NCBI GenBank assembly: GCA_958299035.1
Contig: CATQJL010000001.1
Span: forward strand, 78,947,594 to 79,011,593
Length of the DNA stretch: 64,000 nucleotides
DNA from: Cylicocyclus nassatus
Taxonomy: Eukaryota; Nematoda; Chromadorea; Rhabditida; Strongylidae
Direction of reading: 5' to 3'
Below, one piece after another: positions 57,923 through 64,000 of the stretch. The notes beneath the pieces were generated by a model that searched no databases, had not been told where the DNA came from, and saw only the letters and a program-made list of their open reading frames with translations. Each line of letters opens with the position of its first letter. The stretch's first letter is position 1. The position numbers and the translations under genes were made by a program.

Positions 57923-58045
57923 TAAGAAATTGTCTTGATGCTTCACAGCCACAAAACATTGAGCCGAAGTGAACATCAACAAAGCTCCATATGTAAAACT
58001 TCTGTTGCACCTCTGCTCTCCTTTCAGCATTGTTCGCTAAGCCAT
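57923..58045 (-). CDS. possible signal-peptide exon, copy B
   Basis: Matches 29970-30120 of copy A with an in-frame codon difference; reads SFTYGALLMFTSAQCFVAVK. See the copy A entry. Confidence 0.25.
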
Positions 58046-58470
58046 ATACTTTTACTCTTGCATGAATAGCGGAATACCAAAAATAGCTGAATTTAACGAG
58101 CTATTATAGTTGATAGATGATGCCACCTGCCATATCTCACTGCCAGTACTCACGAAGAACTTATTCGTTCGTGGTACAGCAACATTACGAATTACTAATA
58201 GAATTCTATGAAGTGAATATTAGGATATTTCAGCAAAAAACTCATTCTGATGACCTATTCTTTGCTTTTTCTCGAAATTACAAAAAAGAAAATGTCCTTT
58301 ATAAAAAAGTGTTGTCTAGAACGAAAAATTTGGAAAACAGCATGTTAGAAACTGAAAATCGTTGCTATACCAAACGAACATAATTTCAATGATATCGATC
58401 AAAGGAAGTGCTTTATGATGCGGTGAAAGGTTTCAGCGAGATCAGTGGTGTAGTTATCACGAGTTATCAG

Positions 58471-58575
58471 TTATCATCTTGGAAGCTGCTGAAGAAATCA
58501 ATCAGAAGATAAGTGCTCTAATCCCATCAAATCTGTTATCTGTTAAGACTCTGAAGGAGGCGAGTTTGCCGAGAG
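58471..58575 (+). CDS. internal exon candidate, helical protein
   Basis: Acceptor CACGAGTTATCAG and a strong donor GTAAGT bound 105 bp with one fully open frame of 34 codons (EAAEEINQKISALIPSN, SVKTLKEASLPR). A diverged partial copy of its start (GAAGCTGTTAAAGAAATCGA) lies at 58622, 128 bp downstream. It is absent from copy A, which has unrelated sequence here. Product unknown. Confidence 0.35.
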
Positions 58576-58754
58576 GTAAGTCTGTATATTGTGGAAAAAA
58601 TAGTACCAATTTCTTTTTTCGAAGCTGTTAAAGAAATCGATCAGAAGATCTAACTATGCCAAGATTTATTTTTTTTTAGCTTGTCACTGTCATTGTGTGC
58701 TCTCAGTACTTTTTTAGTTTGCAAATAAAGTCCATGAAAAGCCGTTCAAAGCAT

Positions 58755-59060
58755 ACAGGGGAATAGCCAAAAGAAGTGGTTAATCCAAGCAAATTGCCTA
58801 CCATTCGATGCAGCACTTAACTCTAATTTCGAATCTGTACTACTTATCTGCTTAAAGCCTTTAGTAACGAAGTTGTGAGCACTTTTTTTGCGAAAAGATT
58901 CCACACATGTCCTAGCAAAATAACGGCCTTTGATGCCTCATAACTCCCCACGTGGGCGCGCAGATATGGAATACAGATACGAAGTCAGCGTTCTATGCAG
59001 CATCTACTGGCATGCAGCTTCTTTGGATTGGCACCTTTGATTTCTGACCATTCCTCTGTA
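58755..59060. repeat. foldback family C, copy in B
   Basis: Collinear with 31210-31665, shorter by deletions. Confidence 0.6.
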
Positions 59061-62000
59061 AGCTACAAAGAGAACTGCGATTTCGTTCTTCAGCCCTCGC
59101 AGATCTCAGAAGGGAAAGATATTTTTGGCGTTAGACAATTTCAATAAGACACCACCGTTGCCTCACTCTGCATAATCAACAAAATTGAATGCTCAAGTAG
59201 CTAACGCATCAGCTAATGGCTACCAGAGACGTTTACGCAAACTTTTAGTTCCGAGTAGTAAAAACTCAATAAATTACAAATTGCTCAATTCTAAATTATC
59301 AAAAAAATGCGTAATTTTTTACATGGGTAGTGTCACAATCTGGTACGAAAGCTGTCTCATACCTTTTACTTTACTCACGGTCAGTCAGTTGTTTAGAAAA
59401 CCTTCAACGTTTTGACCTGGTTTATGATGCAGAGCAGGCTGAATTGGCATTGTTGGTTACATTGTAAATTGATCATAAAAAACGTTTTTTCGGATTCATA
59501 TGGAAACGTAACGGAAGCGAAGAGTGGGCTGCGCCACATTTCATACTGCACTCAATTATATTTTATTCGGAAACCTGATAAGACAATCGTGAACAGTTGC
59601 GACTCTTCTCAATGATTAGTGCTTTTGTAATCACCTTGAAGAAAAAGACATGATTAAATGACACATCCCTACTGTTAGCTTTTGAAAACTATACGATGAA
59701 ATTGAGCCGGTTTAAGGGCTATTTTCTCGGCCTAGGGTAACATCCAGCCGGACTGCGGCTGGAGGTAGTGAGATGACCAGAAACCCCACCATAGCAACAA
59801 GCCGCAGGGCGTGAATCTGGCGGGACACTGCCTCGAAGGCTGATTGGCCAGGTGAGAAGGAAAACGATAAGATTGCAGTTCAAATAAATTTCCTGAAATT
59901 TGTACCTGGGCTGTGGTTGAGTAAGAAGTCAAATCATAAATTTGCCCGAACTCTGTTTTCAAAACAACTAACAATAAGTTGTCTGCGGGTACCTTTATTA
60001 AATAGTGAGGAGCGTTGGGCGAGCAAAGATCAATTTAATAGAGCTGAGGTAAGCATGAATAGCTCGTCTGATGAAATCTGTGTTTATCGATGTATCGATG
60101 TTGACTGTGCGGATCTATGTGGAACACTGCTGACCATCTTTTATGCGCTTCCAACGAGCATTAGTATTACAAGGTTAACAGAGGGTTATAAGCCAAAAAT
60201 AATGAAAGTAATATCAACAGTCGCTCGTTCATAAATCCTTCATGGTGCCGTATGCGCCTACCCTGCGAGTCCTAGGGGAATGGCAACAGAATAACAGACG
60301 ACGTTACGCAATACTGTGTCATATTTTGCCTGGCCATAATAACGCCATTCGCCATTGACGCACTGGACATCTGCTGACTGACGAAAGTCACGTACCCTTA
60401 CTGAAAACGCATCAATCTTCATTAATACAAAGCTGTCAAGACAAGCAAACTTTTGTAGAAGCTAGAAGAAGCAGCTTTTGAAATAACAGCAACCTAATTT
60501 ACACGATGCATACTTTCTTGAGTTTCACGTCTGTTGTGACTATATAATTCCGCCTCCCCCCCTCCCCCCCCCACACTTCCCATTACGCTGGATAGCTTGG
60601 TTGTGTGAGCAGCTTAAGTCTATGTATGATACGAGTGAAGGAATTCCTTGAATTTAACATTGCTGAAGAAGATTCTAATCATAGAGACGACTGTCACTTC
60701 TTGACAAAAAACAATATAAATTCTTGAACAGAAAATATGAGCCGTCATATGAGTCAAGTAAATTTGTAAAATTTCTGTAGTCAACTGGGTCTCTGTTCTG
60801 TTTTTTTCTCAAAATTTCCCAAAAGTTCAGAGACAGGTCATATCTTCTAAAACTTCAGTTGGTCATTTTGCTTACGATAGAGTGACATCCTGGTGTTTTT
60901 TGTGAATTACAGTAAATTAGCAGGACTAGATTGATATAGAAGTTTAACTGATCGGATAGAGAAAACATTGTGGTGTAACAACGGTTAAAAGTTCCAACAC
61001 AGATAAACATCGAGTAGCTTTTGAAATTCCAGGCTTTTTTACACCAAAACCTTCACCAGCAAAATTTACTCTGTTTCGATCACACAATTTAACGTGCTTT
61101 AGCAAATTACCTAAAGCACCTTTGTGATGGAAAGGCTGTGATGCTGTTTTCAGATTACTATCTGTGTTAAAAAAGTTTTCCTTCATTGGTTTGATATTGG
61201 CAGTTAGAATGTTTTTCGCATAAGGACAAAGAAAGACTGGGTACCGTGGCCTTTTCAGATAATATTAAACCGTACTTTTCTAACACTAATTAAAATAGAT
61301 TTCATTTCCGCTAATTGTTTCTTTGGAAGATTTTCTGGGGAATCACGCAAAGTTTGGCAATCCAAAAAAGTACAATCGGAACTGCGGTTTTCAGCCTTGC
61401 ATTGCTTCAAACTTTTCTTATAAGTTTGGATTCCTTGGTGTAAAGCACGTCTTTGCTCTACAAAACTATAAGAAACCACTTTGCGCTAAAATGTGTCATT
61501 GCGAACAAATTCTTTCAATTAATTTTTCATCAATTCCATCGTTTTTAAAATGCCATTTTCCAAAACACTTTCAGTGAATATAGGAACACTCTAATGGAAG
61601 AATGATTCTTTGTCAATTTTTGATGAGTAAGGTTGGTCTCAGACCGCGCCTGTACTCACCGGAACTTGCCAAATGAGCGAAACGAGGATGCCGTCGAGTT
61701 ACTTGTGACTGATATATACGCTTCACAAGCGGTATTTCATGCGTATTTCAAGAACCCAGTTCCTGGGAAAAACACTTCTCTCATTTGGCAGGTTTCGGCT
61801 TTTAAGGGATTCAGGTGATTTTGGACGGATAACGGCGGGTATCAGCGCGGTTGACCTCTACTCAAAAACGTGCTTGTCTTGAAAATGCCACAGTCATAAG
61901 AAGAACCTTGATAAAGGCAATGCAAAACCGAAAACGCGAAAAAATTAGAATTTATATTTGCATATTTCCAAGAGAATGGTACTTACCGCCACACCATAGC

Positions 62001-62227
62001 GCAATGTTAATTATTGGCCTTAAAACTTATCCCTTAAACGCCAAACTTGGTGCGAAGTTTCCCATAATTTTTTATAGAAGAAGTTAGCAGAAACGGAAGC
62101 AAGAATTAGAACCAGCGTTTTTAGACGGTAATGGTATAGATTTCCGTCTACGGGTACTGGTAAACATCTTATCGATGTCTAAGGTCACTAATTGTAAGTA
62201 TCCTTTTCTCTTCAATTTCTTAGACGT
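59061..62227. other. copy B sequence without recognised genes
   Basis: Collinear with copy A. B has about 140 bp (59690-59830, with the CAGCCGGACTGCGGCTG hairpin) in place of A's block of about 3 kb. A poly-C tract is at 60555-60572. The frames in this stretch are not conserved between copies. Confidence 0.45.
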
Positions 62228-62392
62228 TAAAGGCACCGTCCACCCAAAATTTCGACCTCCATGTTTTTGCCGTTCCAGGGCCTTTCCATACTCTTGATTC
62301 CGCATATCAAGTCGGAAATCCGCAAAAACCACAAAAAAACCCCGTTTTAGAACCCGTAAAGCGATTTCTTCGGAAAGATGATTGGTTGGGCG
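62228..62392. repeat. truncated MITE, GGCACCGTCCACCC family
   Basis: AAAGGCACCGTCCACCCAAAA, then sequence matching the reverse complement of 36190-36347. The other end is missing. Confidence 0.75.
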
Positions 62393-62539
62393 CGCACGGA
62401 TTGATGATCACTTATCCTTTTTTGGTCTTGAGCATTAACAATCTCGCTGAGAACTAGAACGCATCTTCAAAAAGCTTCATGTTCTGAAGCACTGGACACC
62501 TGATTTCTATCCATCCGCGAGTTCTACTACCCCTTGCTA

Positions 62540-63507
62540 TAAAGATATTGAAAAGGAGCAAGAAGTCGTACAAATTACATTTTCCAGCTTTTTGTATAGT
62601 CCCTTGATGGTCGCCGGCGCCCAAACGTTTTTTAGAGACCGTCAAACTCATCTTTTTATTTCTTTATTTAGAGTCAGTTTTCTTCCTTTAAAAATAATGA
62701 AAACATACCAAAGTTGTACTGGCTATTTAGCCCAGCATTCTAAGCATAATTTTGTTAAGAAGAAGTGAGTTATTAGGATATTGAGAATTTTGATAAAACC
62801 TCATCGAAAGTTTTATGACTGCAATATCATTCGATCTCAGCAAAAACATGCTTATCAGGGAATGGTCAAAACTTAACCCCGCCTTACCAATCATCATCCG
62901 CTGATTAAATGTAGGTTTATTATCTGCTAAGCGATTACCTGGGAGGAGTTACGAGCGTGTATATGAGTGATTTGTCAAAGAACGTTCTAGGAACTAGGTT
63001 TCCAAAAACACGTATTTAGGTTTTTGGTGAACGTGCTTCTTCCTTGTGATTAGAATAGCCATAACTGTAAATCCTTGCAATCAGGCTGCCTCGAAAACTT
63101 TGAATGCTTATAACTCCTTCCAGGTGGTTTTTTGGTAGATAAAATTATATTTGAAATCATCATTCAAAAAAAAGTCCGATGATATACAGATTGTTTGGAA
63201 TGGCTGAGTTGAGTTCTGACCATTTCCTCGTTAGCATTGTTGGGTTCGTTAATCAGTACAATTTTAGGAAGCATTGACTTCGAAAGAAGAAAAATGTCTT
63301 TGAAGAAAAAACGGTTGGCCGTCGGGGATTATAAGGGAATGGAATCATACAAAAATCTGGAAAGTGCGGTTTGTGCAAGTTCTCGCTTCTTTTCGATATG
63401 ATACTTGCAAAATAAATAAACAGCGAAAAATACAGATGTTTAGAACTCTAGAAAATGAAGCTTTTTCTTCTCCTCATCGAGGATGTCATTGCATGCGGTC
63501 CTCAGTC
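62540..63507. repeat. old foldback of the GGGCCGCATGC family
   Basis: Both halves are recognisable (CATTTTCCAGCTTTTTGTAT at the left; AAATCTGGAAAGTGCGG and GATGTCATTGCATGCGGTCC at the right), strongly diverged from 4702-5383. Confidence 0.65.
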
Positions 63508-63551
63508 TGATTGCCCTAAGTGAAAGCGGTTGTAAGTGTCAACACCAAATA

Positions 63552-64000
63552 TTAGGCTGTAAACTAAGTTTTGCAACTGGCTTCATAACTTCACTCTCTT
63601 TGGATATGGCACACTCAAACTTTGGCTATATGTAGATCTCAATGTGTGCTACAAGCATGCACAAATTATCTAAATTTTGAACACGAAATAGAAAAATTTC
63701 AGGCATTTTTCGAAAACTAGTGAATTTTCGGGGTTTCAAGGTAAAATGAGGCCTTTAGCAGCATAGACCATGCGCAGTTATCCGGATTCGTCTACAAATT
63801 AGTGCTGGAGGTTGACTTTCTTAGCCTAGTAGGAAAGACAAAATTTAGGGGCATGTCGAGATTTGGCGCCTTCACAAAGTCAAACGAGTCGATGTACGCA
63901 AGAGCCGTCAATGACTAAAGAGTCCGAAGCTCAAATTTCGCCGAGACTTTACATAGTAAGGTTATTTGACCTGCCGAACGCGAGTATCATATTCATTTGT
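63552..64000. mobile_element. probable left part of a mariner-like element
   Basis: Starts at the duplication edge with TATTAGGCTGTAAACTAAGT. The right end is beyond the window. No transposase motif seen. Confidence 0.4.

Larger units (their letters stand above)
56643..63551 (+). repeat. segmental duplication, copy B
   Basis: Direct counterpart of 25442-39997 without the RTE and without the two large foldbacks. It retains foldback C (58755-59060) and the older GGGCCGCATGC-family foldback. Confidence 0.9.

Noticed and set aside
1..64000. tRNA, rRNA and spliced-leader genes
   Set aside because: I looked for B-box (GGTTCGAATCC-like) and SL1-like sequences by eye on both strands and saw none; a tRNAscan or Infernal run would be decisive.

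Overview
The window looks like non-coding and repeat-rich eukaryotic DNA from a draft nematode genome. I favour a strongylid (hookworm-like, clade V) worm. The reasons are AT-rich sequence, short exon-like blocks with nematode-style splice sites (TTTCAG/CTACAG acceptors, GTAAGT donors), an RTE-type retrotransposon, many short foldback or MITE-like elements with TA, TAA or 8-bp target duplications, and no bacterial operon structure. There is one scaffold gap of exactly 500 N (20257-20756). The species call is inference; no rRNA, tRNA or spliced-leader gene was recognised.

Layout. 1-8.1 kb: sparse sequence with several MITEs or foldbacks (1073-1486, 3356-3794, 4501-5383, 6614-7246, 7734-8098), an AATG microsatellite, one good small membrane-protein reading frame (5928-6167, minus) and a candidate terminal exon (4075-4266, minus). 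8.8-16.7 kb: mariner-like foldback elements and AT-rich sequence. 16.6-22.3 kb: two very large, near-identical palindromes on either side of the gap; the contig right of the gap starts with a 25-bp cDNA/amplification adapter, so part of this structure may be artefact. 21.6-25.4 kb: a diverged higher-order tandem repeat (about 315-bp monomers) and minisatellites.

25.4-40.0 kb and 56.6-63.6 kb are two diverged copies (A and B) of one segmental duplication in direct orientation. Copy A later gained a nearly full-length RTE retrotransposon (26412-29593, with a 10-bp target duplication and an empty site in copy B), a 948-bp foldback (31878-32825), a block of about 3 kb, and a foldback with minisatellite arms (38481-39120). 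Both copies keep a cysteine-rich minus-strand exon whose differences are mostly synonymous, the best sign of a host gene here. 40-56.6 kb holds more MITEs, a nested insertion (51843-53010), another older duplication, and scattered exons of what may be secreted cysteine-rich proteins.

I see no operon-like or defence-like system. The most informative features are the duplication history, the palindromes and adapter at the gap, and the exon family. Apart from the retrotransposon and the 79-residue frame, coding calls are single-exon candidates without full gene models.
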